64,000 nt of DNA. It comes from JAFAFN01 sp963707555. Its GTDB lineage: Bacteria; Actinomycetota; Acidimicrobiia; Acidimicrobiales; Microtrichaceae. Of this stretch, positions 1 to 8,584 are shown piece after piece. The position numbers were made by a program, and so were the translations under genes. The DNA is taken from NCBI GenBank assembly GCA_963707555.1, contig CAVPQM010000024.1:248001-312000 (forward strand). Reading direction: 5' to 3'. The notes beneath the pieces were generated by a model. That model saw nothing but the letters and a program-made list of their open reading frames with translations. It did not search any database and was not told where the DNA came from. The number at the start of each line of letters is the position of its first letter. The first letter of the stretch is position 1.

Positions 1-1
1 C

Positions 2-2047
2 GTCGACGTCGCGGAGTCCGTCGAGGTCGAACGCACCACCGCCGAGGGCGGCGCGGCAGCGGGGGCAGCCGGCTGGCGTCGCACCGGCGAGGCCGAGGTG
101 CTGCTCTACGAGCAGACCGCACCCGACGACCTCGACCTGGACACGATCGCGGCGGCCTGCCCGCGACGCGCCGCGGTGCGGACCCGCCAGCAGGACCACC
201 TGCGCTTCGGACCGCGCTGGGACGTCGTCGACCGGGTCCAGTACGGCGACGACACCGCGATCGCCTGGCTGCACCTCGACGACGAGTTCGGCGACGACCT
301 GGAATCGGTCGGCCTGCACCCCGCGCTGGTCGACCTGGGCACCGGCTTCGCGATGGACCTGGTCGAGGGCTACACCGGCGATCGTCTGTGGGTGCCCGTC
401 AGCTACCGCCGCATCACGGTCCACGACCGTCTGCCCGCGCAGGTCGTCTCGGTCGTCTCGGCCCGGCCGAGCAGCTCCGAAGCGACCGGACTGGCGACCT
501 TCGACGTGACGATCTGCGACCCGAGCGGTCGTGTGCTGGTCGTCGCCGACGGCTTCACGATCAAGCGACTCGACGGTGCCCTCGAGCTGTCGTCGAACCG
601 CCGTGCGCTGGCGGTCGAGGTCGAGTTCGACACCGGGAACGAGCGGGAGCGTCAGTCCTCGCTGTCGGAGCTCGCCTTCCAGCAGAACCTCGCCCAGGGC
701 ATCACGCCGGACGAGGGTCGACGCCTCTTCGCCCGCGCCACCTCGGCCCTCGACCTGCCGGTCGTCTACCTGACCTCGCTCGACCTGCACGACCTGCGCC
801 GCCAGAGCAATCGGATCGCGGCGTCGCAGGTCGGATCGGGCTCGTCGGAGTCGAGCGCCGTGTTCGCCCGTCCGCAGCTCGACTCGGAGTACCTCGAGGC
901 CCGCAACGACGTCGAGGAGCAGCTCGTCACGATGTGGCAGGACCTGCTCGGCATCGACCGGATCGGCGTGCGCGACGACTTCTTCGACCTGGGCGGCCAC
1001 AGCCTCATCGCCGTGCGCCTCTTCGCTCAGGTGAAGCGCACGTTCTCGGTCGACTTCCCGATCTCGCTGCTGGTCGAGGCGCCGACGATCGAAGCCGTCG
1101 CGGCCCGGGTCGCCGCGGCGATGCCGGCCACCGAGGGCGACGGCGGCGGCGATGGCGACGCCACCCTCGCCGAGGCGCCCCCGCGCTACCGGCACCTGGT
1201 CCCCATGCACCCCGGTGACGGAGTCAGCGAGACGCCGTTCTTCCTCGTCGCCGGCATGTTCGGCAACGTCTTGAACCTACGACACCTCGCTCACCAGATC
1301 GGCGCCGACCGGCCGTTCTACGGCGTGCAGGCGCGGGGTCTGTTCGGTGACGACGACCCGCACGAGACGTTCGAGGAGATGGCGACCGACTACCTCCACG
1401 AGGTCCGCTCGGTGCAGCCGCACGGCCCCTACCTGCTCGGCGGCTTCTCCGGCGGTGGCATCGCGGCGCTCGAGATGGCCCAGCAGCTGCACGCCGCAGG
1501 TGAAGAGGTCGCTCTGCTCGTCATGCTCGACACCCCGGTGCCCTACGAGACGCCGCTCACCGCGCGCGACCGTGCCCAGCTGCAGTGGCAGAAGCTCCGT
1601 GAATCCGGCGTCGGTTACGTCAAGGAGTGGGCGGTCAACCGGGTCGCGTGGGAGAAGGAGAAGCGACGTCGCGCCGAGGGCGCGGCGGCCACCGACGAGG
1701 GCGCCCTGCACTCCGAGGTCATCGAGTCCGCGTTCTACCGGGCACTCGAGCGCTACCAGCTGCAGCCGTACCACGGCGTGGTCACGCTCTACCGCCCAAA
1801 GCTCAACACCGCGCACGTGCTCGGACCCGACCGTCAGATCGACATCAACCGGCGCTTCCTGCAGCACGACAACGGCTGGGGCCCGCACTGCGACCGGGTC
1901 GAGGTGACCGAGGTGCCCGGTGACCACGACTCGATGGTCCTCGAGCCGTCGGTGCGCGTGCTCGCCGGCCACATCCGCACCGCGATCGAGGAAGCGGACG
2001 CCGGCCACGCCGCGACGCGAGCGGTGCGGTCGTCCAGGGGCACCTGA
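2..2047 (+). CDS. Type I polyketide synthase, C-terminal part (DH-ACP-thioesterase), 5' truncated by window edge
   Basis: The reading frame is open from base 2, so the protein begins upstream of the window. Visible in order: a dehydratase-like hot-dog segment (up to about nt 580, with FGPRWDVVDR and LHPALVDLGT); a linker with GITPDEGRRLFARA that resembles the stretch usually following a ketoreductase; an acyl carrier protein with DLGGHSLIAVRL, whose phosphopantetheine serine codon is at 1001-1003; and a type I thioesterase with nucleophile motif GFSGGG (Ser at 1448-1450) and a late GDHDSM histidine. The chain is therefore released by hydrolysis or cyclisation at this module. The phosphopantetheinyl transferase directly downstream could load the ACP. 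The product cannot be predicted because the KS and AT domains lie outside the window. Confidence 0.85.
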   Translation, partial: VDVAESVEVERTTAEGGAAAGAAGWRRTGEAEVLLYEQTAPDDLDLDTIAAACPRRAAVRTRQQDHLRFGPRWDVVDRVQYGDDTAIAWLHLDDEFGDDLESVGLHPALVDLGTGFAMDLVEGYTGDRLWVPVSYRRITVHDRLPAQVVSVVSARPSSSEATGLATFDVTICDPSGRVLVVADGFTIKRLDGALELSSNRRALAVEVEFDTGNERERQSSLSELAFQQNLAQGITPDEGRRLFARATSALDLPVVYLTSLDLHDLRRQSNRIAASQVGSGSSESSAVFARPQLDSEYLEARNDVEEQLVTMWQDLLGIDRIGVRDDFFDLGGHSLIAVRLFAQVKRTFSVDFPISLLVEAPTIEAVAARVAAAMPATEGDGGGDGDATLAEAPPRYRHLVPMHPGDGVSETPFFLVAGMFGNVLNLRHLAHQIGADRPFYGVQARGLFGDDDPHETFEEMATDYLHEVRSVQPHGPYLLGGFSGGGIAALEMAQQLHAAGEEVALLVMLDTPVPYETPLTARDRAQLQWQKLRESGVGYVKEWAVNRVAWEKEKRRRAEGAAATDEGALHSEVIESAFYRALERYQLQPYHGVVTLYRPKLNTAHVLGPDRQIDINRRFLQHDNGWGPHCDRVEVTEVPGDHDSMVLEPSVRVLAGHIRTAIEEADAGHAATRAVRSSRGT

Positions 2048-2066
2048 CCCGACCGCGCCCGACCCG

Positions 2067-2723
2067 ATGCACGCCGCTGATCCCACCGGCCCTGCTGGTC
2101 CCACCGGCCCTGCTGGCCCCACCACTGTCGCTGCGATCGGCGCGTGCCTCGACGCGCTCGTCCCGGCGGAGGTCTCGACCGGTTCGATCCCCGTCGATGG
2201 CGCACACGTCGAGCGGCTGCACCCCGACGAACGCGCCGCGGTCGCTCGCGCGGTCGACTCGCGCCGCAGCGAGTTCGCCACCGGGCGAGCGCTGCTGCGG
2301 CGGCTCACCGGCTCCACGGCAGCCATGCCCGCCGCGCCGAACCGCTCGCCGATCCTCCCGCCGGGCTGGGTCGCGTCGCTCGCGCACGCCGGCCCGATCG
2401 TCGTCGCCGTCGCGTCGAGCGCACCCGGCATCCTCGCCCTCGGTGTCGACCTGGAACCACTGGGTCCGATGACCGACGCCGAGACGGCACTGGTGCGCCG
2501 CGACGACGACGCCCGGCTCGACGGACGGGCCGTCCTCGTCCTGAAGGAGGCCGCCTACAAGGCGTGGAGCGGCATGGGTGGCCCGCTGATCGACTTCCAC
2601 GACGTCCGGGTCGAGGTCGACGAGGGTTCGTTCACCGCCGTCGCTCCCGGGGACACCCGCCTGCGCGGGCGGTGGACCTCGGTCGCCGAGCACTGGGTCG
2701 CCGTCGTCACGGTCACGCGCTGA
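2067..2723 (+). CDS. 4'-phosphopantetheinyl transferase superfamily protein
   Basis: This 218-residue protein shows the Sfp/EntD-type signature: FATGRALLR (70-78), the Mg-binding GVDLEPLG (Asp128, Glu130) and KEAAYKAWS (Lys160, Glu161, Lys165). These enzymes move the phosphopantetheine arm of coenzyme A onto a carrier-protein serine. It starts 19 bases after the polyketide synthase stop on the same strand, so it probably activates that synthase. I chose the ATG at 2067 because the frame further upstream only overlaps the PKS. The N terminus carries a short collagen-like run, PTGPAGPTGPAGPT, encoded by an 18-base tandem duplication; it lies outside the catalytic fold. Confidence 0.85.
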   Translation: MHAADPTGPAGPTGPAGPTTVAAIGACLDALVPAEVSTGSIPVDGAHVERLHPDERAAVARAVDSRRSEFATGRALLRRLTGSTAAMPAAPNRSPILPPGWVASLAHAGPIVVAVASSAPGILALGVDLEPLGPMTDAETALVRRDDDARLDGRAVLVLKEAAYKAWSGMGGPLIDFHDVRVEVDEGSFTAVAPGDTRLRGRWTSVAEHWVAVVTVTR

Positions 2724-2753
2724 GGCGCGTGCAGCAGCGTCAGCGCCCGTCGT

Positions 2754-4442
2754 TCAGCTGCGCTGACGGGCCTTCGGCCGTGGCGGCGATCCGTTGCCGC
2801 CGCTGCGTCGGCCCTCGTCGCTCCGGGCCGTCGACGACGCACGGTCACCCGAGGAGGTCTCGGTCGACGTCTTCGCCGGACGACCGGAGCCCGCGTCGTC
2901 GGTTGCGACGGCGAACGCCTCGTCGGTCGAGTCCGAGGACCCACCGGAGCGAGTCGACGCCTTGGCGTCGACCGGGACCCACACGGGCAGGAGGTGGTCG
3001 CGGGACCGCAGCTCGTGCGAGACGGTCTCGAGGCCGCGGATGCTCTGGCGCCGCGGGACCGACAGCAGCACGACGTCGCACGCCCGGGTGAGCTGCACCG
3101 TGGAGGCGGACCCCATGAGCGCGCCGCCGTCGACGATGACGACGTCCGCGTAGGTGCTCGCGACCGAGAGCTGCAGCTCTGCGTTCGGGCGACGGTCGCC
3201 GCTGAGCGCCGAGGCCAGCGTGGTCAACCCGGCCAACGTGACGAACTGGAGGTTCGTCACCGTGGTGTCGACGACCTCGACGTCCGCGCGGCCTTCGGGG
3301 CCGGCCAGCAGCGAGGTGACCTCACGATGGTGGCGGTCCGCGTCGACCAGCAGCACCGAGACCTCGGGTGAGGCGAGCTGCAGCGCGAGCGAGGTGGCGA
3401 GCGTGGTCGTCCCTGCGTTGGAGCGGACGCCGCAGACGACGGCGGTGACGGTCCCCGTGCCGTGACCGACCGCCTCGACCCGGACCCCGAGGGCGTCGAG
3501 GAACTCCGCGATCTGCGGGGACGGCGGTTCGAGCAGGCGACTGCGGTCCTGGACGACCTCGGGCCAGTCGGGCATGGTGCCGACGATGTCGTGCCCGAGG
3601 ATCTCCTCGGCCTGGTCGTCGTCGAGCACGCTGCGCGACAACCGGGCGACGACCACTGCTGCGAGGAGTCCGAGGAAGCCACCCGCCACGGCGCCGACGA
3701 GCACGAGCATGCGGCTCGACGACGCGAGCGGCGCGGACGGCAGGTCGGCCTCACGAACGACGCGACTGGCGACCCGGAGCCCGGACGCCAGCTCGCTGCG
3801 GGTCGCCTCCAACTCGTCGTAGCGGGAGATGAGCGCCGCCTTCTCGGACGCGAGCCCGGGTGCGAGCTGCTCGATCGTGGGGAGCACCGTGGCACCCGAG
3901 TTCGTCCGCCGGAACTCGGCGAGCGCTGACTCGATCTCTGCGTCGACCGCGCGGAGCTCGCCCTGCACGGCCTCGATCTCGGTCACGACCTCTTCCAGCG
4001 CAGGTGCCTGCGTGTCCTTGAGCTGGGCCCGGAGGACTTCGAAGTACTGGTCGGTGTACCCGTCGGCGACGTCTCGGGCGAGCTCAGGTGATGCGGCCTG
4101 GGCGACGACGACGACGACGTCGGTGAGCGGCTGTTGTTCGAAGGTGACCGTCGCTCCCAGGTCGGCTGCGGAGTCGGCGCCGAGGGAGTCGGCCACACGG
4201 TCCGACAGCGACTCGAGCACGCTCATCTCACCCGCCACGTAGCGGTCGGGGTCGCCCTGGTAGTTGCCGCCCGCCGTGCTCCGCACCTGCGTGGGCGGTG
4301 CCATGAGCAGCACGGCACGGGACTCGTACAGCTCTTCCGAGGTCAGCGAGGACAGCAGTCCGGGCAGCGCTCCCAGCACCGCACCGAGTATCACGATCCA
4401 GAAGTAGCGCCGGACCGCATGGGTCAAGAACGCGAGCTCCAT
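2754..4442 (-). CDS. Wzz/BY-kinase-like polysaccharide chain-length protein with degenerate ATPase
   Basis: About 562 residues. The N-terminal half has the Wzz pattern: a membrane helix at YFWIVILGAVLGALPG, a periplasmic region rich in coiled coil, and a second helix at MLVLVGAVAGGFLGLLAAVV. The C-terminal half resembles the cytoplasmic tyrosine kinase domain of CpsD/Wzc, with a Walker A' strand VSVLLVDAD and a Walker B-like DVVIVDGG. The P-loop reads VRSNAGTTT where family members have GxGK(S/T), so the ATP-binding lysine is missing, and the long Ser/Gly/Arg-rich tail contains no tyrosine cluster. It probably works as a structural regulator of polysaccharide export or chain length rather than as a kinase. 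ATG at 4442 is preferred over a TTG at 4463 because ACGGAGA sits just upstream. Confidence 0.75.
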   Translation of the reverse strand: MELAFLTHAVRRYFWIVILGAVLGALPGLLSSLTSEELYESRAVLLMAPPTQVRSTAGGNYQGDPDRYVAGEMSVLESLSDRVADSLGADSAADLGATVTFEQQPLTDVVVVVAQAASPELARDVADGYTDQYFEVLRAQLKDTQAPALEEVVTEIEAVQGELRAVDAEIESALAEFRRTNSGATVLPTIEQLAPGLASEKAALISRYDELEATRSELASGLRVASRVVREADLPSAPLASSSRMLVLVGAVAGGFLGLLAAVVVARLSRSVLDDDQAEEILGHDIVGTMPDWPEVVQDRSRLLEPPSPQIAEFLDALGVRVEAVGHGTGTVTAVVCGVRSNAGTTTLATSLALQLASPEVSVLLVDADRHHREVTSLLAGPEGRADVEVVDTTVTNLQFVTLAGLTTLASALSGDRRPNAELQLSVASTYADVVIVDGGALMGSASTVQLTRACDVVLLSVPRRQSIRGLETVSHELRSRDHLLPVWVPVDAKASTRSGGSSDSTDEAFAVATDDAGSGRPAKTSTETSSGDRASSTARSDEGRRSGGNGSPPRPKARQRS

Positions 4443-4568
4443 CACTCTCCGTTTCCGCGGCAACCGAGCTGCCCGTGGGTCGCGACCCGACCGGTCGTCG
4501 ATCGCACTCCGAGGCTAGCGGCCAAACCCCCCGATCCCTCGGGCGGATTCGAGCTCCCCGCAGCTTCC

Positions 4569-5663
4569 TCAGCTGCGGTAGCGAGCGCGCATCTTCGCCA
4601 TCGGCCGATCGACGAGGCGATCCAGGATCTCGGCGAGCACGAAGGTGACGACGAGCGCCAGCAGCATCGCCGCGGGCAACGGCAGCGAGAGGTTCCGCTC
4701 GACCGCGTCGATCACGATGTAGTGCCACAGGTAGGCGCCGTAGGTCATGCGACCGGCCCACTTCACCGCCGGGTGGTTGAGCCACCGCAGGGTCGGGTGG
4801 TTCGCCTGGGTGATGACCAGGATGAAGATCGGGACGAGTGCGAGGCCCTGCAGCGAGTACCTCAACGTCTCCCTGAAGGCGTCCGAACGGACGACGAACG
4901 TGACGGCGAGCACCACAGCAGCCAGCGGCACCGCCCACCTCAGCCATCGGACCCGGACCGGCCGGTCCAGCACGGGGTTGCAGAACACCGCCAGCGCACA
5001 GCCGAAGAGGATCGAGTCGATCCGCGTGTCCGTGGCGTAGTAGATCCGCTCGACGCTCACGTGGAGACCGAAGAACAACACGCACCGCCACAGCAGGACT
5101 GCGCCGCAGAGCACCGCGATCACCTTCGCCTGGGTGGCGCCCCGCGACCAGCGACCGACGATCGCGACGAACACCACCGGGAAGATCAGGTAGAAGTGCT
5201 CCTCGACGGCGAGGGACCAGTACACCCCCGTCCCGGCCGGCTGCCCGGCGGATCCGTGGAAGATCTGCCAGTAGTTGTTGAAGTAGAAGAGCTGCGAGAG
5301 CGTGCTCCCGAGCGTGACCCGCCCGCCGATGAGCCCGACGGTGGTCGCCAACATCGCCAACGCGAAGACCAGGTAGTAGCTGGGCAGGATGCGGAAGGCG
5401 CGACGCAGGTAGAAGAAGCGGTAGTTGATCGCACTCGTGTTGGCGATCTCGACCCGCATCAGCGTCGTGATCAGGTAGCCGCTCAGGAAGAAGAAGATCG
5501 TGACGCCGAACCCGCCGGGCACGATGTGGCCCAGGCCGGCGTGGCCCAGGAAGACGATCATGAACGAGACGGCTCGCAGACCGTCGAGCGACGGGATCGA
5601 GGGGCGCGCCAGCACCGTGGGTGCCACCGATGGGTCCAGGGGCTCAGCGCCCTGCTCGCCCAT
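4569..5663 (-). CDS. Acyltransferase family 3 membrane protein (OafA/YrhL type)
   Basis: About 364 residues with roughly ten hydrophobic segments. The N-terminal signature SLDGLRAVSFMIVFLGHAGL, followed by FFLSGYLITTLM, FYLRRAFRILPSYY and YWSLAVEEHFYL, is characteristic of the acyltransferase 3 family, which O-acetylates or O-acylates surface sugars. It lies between the Wzz-like gene and the first DUF1996 gene inside the polysaccharide locus, so the growing or finished polysaccharide is the likely acceptor. The ATG at 5663 is chosen over in-frame ATGs further upstream because the purine-rich GAGGAGGAGGGAG lies directly before it. Confidence 0.85.
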   Translation of the reverse strand: MGEQGAEPLDPSVAPTVLARPSIPSLDGLRAVSFMIVFLGHAGLGHIVPGGFGVTIFFFLSGYLITTLMRVEIANTSAINYRFFYLRRAFRILPSYYLVFALAMLATTVGLIGGRVTLGSTLSQLFYFNNYWQIFHGSAGQPAGTGVYWSLAVEEHFYLIFPVVFVAIVGRWSRGATQAKVIAVLCGAVLLWRCVLFFGLHVSVERIYYATDTRIDSILFGCALAVFCNPVLDRPVRVRWLRWAVPLAAVVLAVTFVVRSDAFRETLRYSLQGLALVPIFILVITQANHPTLRWLNHPAVKWAGRMTYGAYLWHYIVIDAVERNLSLPLPAAMLLALVVTFVLAEILDRLVDRPMAKMRARYRS

Positions 5664-5776
5664 CTCCCTCCTCCTCGGTGCTCCGGTCGTCATCTCACGT
5701 CCGGTGCAACCTACCGGCGGAGACGCCGACTTCAACCCCCGACGACGCCCCGACGGAGTCGGTGCATCCGGGAGCT

Positions 5777-6787
5777 GGGGTCAGTAGAGGGCGGTGCCGT
5801 CACCCAACAGGTTCATCTGACAATCACGACCCTGGCGATAGCAGTTGTCCACGACCTTCTGGAACACCGACTGATCCCAACCGTTCATCCAGTCCGCATG
5901 CCCCGAATACCCCGCAGGACCCTCGTACATGTCACTCGAGAGCCGCCACGTCGCCATCCCACCCGCAGGCACCCGATACCGGAAGTTCTGCGTGATGCTC
6001 GCCAACGGCACCGGATGCGACGACGGACAACCCTTGTCAGGCCAACCCGCCCCATAGGCCATGTGCGACTTGTGATCCGGAGAATCCAGGTTCACACCAT
6101 CCCAACACTGCGGAAAATCGACGCTCATGATGAACAACTGACCCGGCGCACACCGCGGGAACGACGCCTGCGGATACACCGCCGGCCCACCCGGACCATT
6201 GCACGCATAGGCCACACGACGATCCTGCGGCGACGTCGACGACGCCGAACCAGCGATCATCCGCAACCCCACCGGGAAGTTGTTGATCGTCCGCGGCAAC
6301 ACACCGTCGTACCCGCTCTTGTAATACACCTGCAGGAAGTTCTCACGATCCGTCGCGTTCGCCTGCGACATCACCGGAGCACCCGTCGCAGTATCGATCA
6401 CCGCCGGCGCCCAATACGCCGTCCGGTTCGCCGTCCCACCCGTGCACGTCGACGAACCCGTCGTCCGCACCGACTCAGGCGTCGAGAACGCATCCACCGC
6501 CGAGTTCCCGAAGAAGATGTGCAGATGCGTCGCACCAGGACGCCCCGGCATCACCAACGGATCATCGAAACGCATGTGCGAGAACGAACAATTCACACGG
6601 AACGCCGCCGCATCAGAAGTCGGCACCGGCTGATACATCGCCGGACCCACACGAGCCGACGAGAACGCCGACCCATCACCCGGGATCAACCCACGATTCA
6701 CGAACAACCCCGACGAACCACCCGACGGCGGCACCGACGTCACCGGCGGGGCACCGAGGTCACCGGCGGCACGGTCGTGTCGGACGG
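5777..6787. repeat. Direct repeat, copy 1 (DUF1996 domain unit)
   Basis: This segment of about 1 kb is repeated in the same orientation at 12990-13998. By eye the copies differ at fewer than a dozen positions across the domain, for example TCG versus TCA near 6118 and a two-base change near 6700 that gives Phe in one copy and Trp in the other. The flanking signal-peptide and linker sequences are not conserved between the copies. Copy 1 is two bases longer near 6741-6750, which causes its frameshift. Confidence 0.9.
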
Positions 6788-6943
6788 CTTGGACGGCTTG
6801 TTCGGCTTGGAGGGAACCTCCGGCTTGACCGATGACTCCGGCGGTGGTGCCGCAGGGGTCAGGTTGCAGGCCGCAGCGAGCAGCACGAGCGCGGCCAGGG
6901 CCACACCGAGCCTCCCGGTCTGCGTGATGGTTCGGGTTCGCAT
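5781..6943 (-). CDS. DUF1996 domain lipoprotein, copy 1 (frameshifted)
   Basis: The N-terminal part (6943 to about 6745) encodes a lipoprotein signal peptide with lipobox LAAAC and a Pro/Lys/Ser-rich linker. The C-terminal part encodes a DUF1996 domain: RVNCSFSHMRFDDPLVMPG, THLHIFFGNSAVDAF, RTAYWAPAVIDTATG, YWNxx-free core and a final GHADWMNGWD region. The two parts are in different frames; the shift lies in the C-run near 6741-6750, where this copy has two bases more than copy 2. Restoring one C would give a Pro-Pro-Val-Thr linker as in copy 2. The biochemical role of DUF1996 is not established; secretion and location suggest a cell-surface carbohydrate role. ATG at 6943 is preferred because it directly precedes the signal peptide. 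It may be a true pseudogene or a homopolymer error. Confidence 0.75.
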
Positions 6944-7103
6944 CGTCGTCCGCACGAATGGTCCATCGGACCTATATGCGGACAACTTGAGGATCCTTCC
7001 GTCGCGATGGTCGACCGACGTGGGACCCTGCGACCCCGAACTCGCTGATCCGGGCGGCGTACGCGGCGGCGTGATCCCGACTCGGGCGCCCCGACGGGAC
7101 GGG

Positions 7104-7832
7104 TCAGCTCGCGGTCAGCCAGCGGCCGGGTTCGGCCGCCGATCGATACGGCTCGTGCTCCTCGTTCGGACTGGGCGTCACCGGCACGCCGAGTCGCCGG
7201 GCGTACTCGTCGATCCCGACCAGCTCGTCGCTCCCGGCGCAGGTCCAGCCCAGCGCGTCACACGATTCCCCGGCGGCCGCGTCGGCGTCGAGCGCACCGG
7301 TCCAGTACACGACCCGCTCGACACCCGCGGCGGGCGCGCAATCCGGCGAGCTGTCGTCGGGCACCGGGTCGTCGATCACCGCACCGACCAACCTGCCGTC
7401 GAAGTCGTCGCCCGTGCACACGAGCGCACCCACGAACGCCGCGCCGTTGCTGAACCCGTGCAACACGACCGACTCGCAGCCGGCACGGTCGACGGCGTCG
7501 ACGAGGATGTCCAACGCCTCCTGCAGCGACTCCTCGGTGTCGTAGATCCACACGCCGCCACCGCCGCTGTACGACTCGTTGCTGTCGGGTGAGATGACCG
7601 CGTAGTCCTCGAGCTGCTCAGGGGGCGCGCCGACGTCGCTGCGTCCGTGCACGTAGACGAGGCACCGTTCGGCCCGGAACTCGTCGGGAAGCGTCGTGGT
7701 CGAGCGTTCGGCGGCGCTCTGGGAGTCGTCACCGCACGCGGCGAGCAGGAGCACCACGGCGAGAAGGCCACCGATGAGTGCTGTCGGATGCTCGCGGAGG
7801 GCTCCGGGCGCGACCCGGTGTCGTCGACTCAC
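7104..7832 (-). CDS. Secreted lipoprotein with alpha/beta-hydrolase-like nucleophile motif
   Basis: This 242-residue protein has a signal peptide ending in a lipobox (LLLAAC) near residue 33. The mature part contains RCLVYVHGRSD and a nucleophile-elbow-like VVLHGFSNGAAFVGAL, which together suggest an alpha/beta-hydrolase fold. Four or more cysteines (RCLV, AGCE, LVCTG, DCAP, SCDALGWTC) suggest disulfides, as expected outside the cell. The start is GTG. It is divergent from the neighbouring lipoprotein gene at 7903 and lies within the polysaccharide locus. The substrate is unknown, and I cannot place it in a characterised esterase family. Confidence 0.6.
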   Translation of the reverse strand: MSRRHRVAPGALREHPTALIGGLLAVVLLLAACGDDSQSAAERSTTTLPDEFRAERCLVYVHGRSDVGAPPEQLEDYAVISPDSNESYSGGGGVWIYDTEESLQEALDILVDAVDRAGCESVVLHGFSNGAAFVGALVCTGDDFDGRLVGAVIDDPVPDDSSPDCAPAAGVERVVYWTGALDADAAAGESCDALGWTCAGSDELVGIDEYARRLGVPVTPSPNEEHEPYRSAAEPGRWLTAS

Positions 7833-7902
7833 CCGACGAGCCTAGGCGGAACCGGCCCGGCGGCCGTCGGAGCGCGCAAGGGACCCGGTACCCTTGATCC
7901 CG

Positions 7903-8584
7903 ATGATCCGCACCGACGGTCGGCGACCGCGGCGCCCGACGGCGCACCGAACTGCAGCCCTCCTGGCAGCGCTCGTCGTGGTGGCCTCGTCGGTGCTCGC
8001 ATCGTGCGCTGACGACGGTGACGCCGCGACGGACGCGCCCGATTCGTCATCTGCGTCGTCGTCCGCGTCGACCCTCGACCGAGCCGTCGGCAGGGTCGAC
8101 GGGTCAGTGCGAGCAGACCCATGCCGGCCACTCGGCGATGATGTGGAACCCCACGATGGCCGACGAGATGGTCGACGCCGGTTGCGGCTGGCCCTACGAG
8201 CCGTTCGCCGTCAGCACCGAGGGCGGCGAGGACGATCCGGAGCTCGACGCCCCGTTCGAGGTCCGTCGCTACTCCGAGTTGTGGAGCACGATCACGGCGT
8301 CCGGCCTCGGCGTCTGCTCGGTCGGGGTGCTGCCCGACGAACGACCGGGCATGGCATTCGGATTCGCCTACATGGTCGGACCAGCCGGTTGCCCCGGGGC
8401 GAAGAGCACCGGGACGATCGATGTCGGCGAGTTCGGGACCGAGGCGCAGCGCGACCTCGCCGCCCACGTCGCCGCGGAGAACGGCACCGCGTACGTCCTC
8501 GGGCGTTGGGTGGTCACGCTGGACGGCTCCGCGACCGAGCTCGGTGACACGCTCGTCGAGCTCGGCGCCCAGCCGGTCACATGA
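7903..8584 (+). CDS. Hypothetical lipoprotein (frameshifted)
   Basis: A signal peptide (LLAALVVVASSVLASC, lipobox LASC) and a Ser/Asp/Ala-rich linker are read in the frame starting at ATG 7903. The folded part, CEQTHAGHSAMMWNPTMADE through GDTLVELGAQPVT, is read in another frame ending at 8584. The switch lies between about 8045 and 8110. The C-terminal stop overlaps the ATG of the following polymerase gene as ATGA, which supports the 8584 end as genuine. Three or more cysteines occur in the mature part. I recognise no family. Treat it as one lipoprotein gene with an indel, possibly an artefact. Confidence 0.55.

Noticed and set aside
4134..7592. Open frame of more than 1100 codons on the + strand across the acyltransferase and DUF1996 genes
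   Set aside because: Its protein is an arginine- and histidine-rich antisense reading of clear minus-strand genes. Such frames are common in GC-rich DNA.
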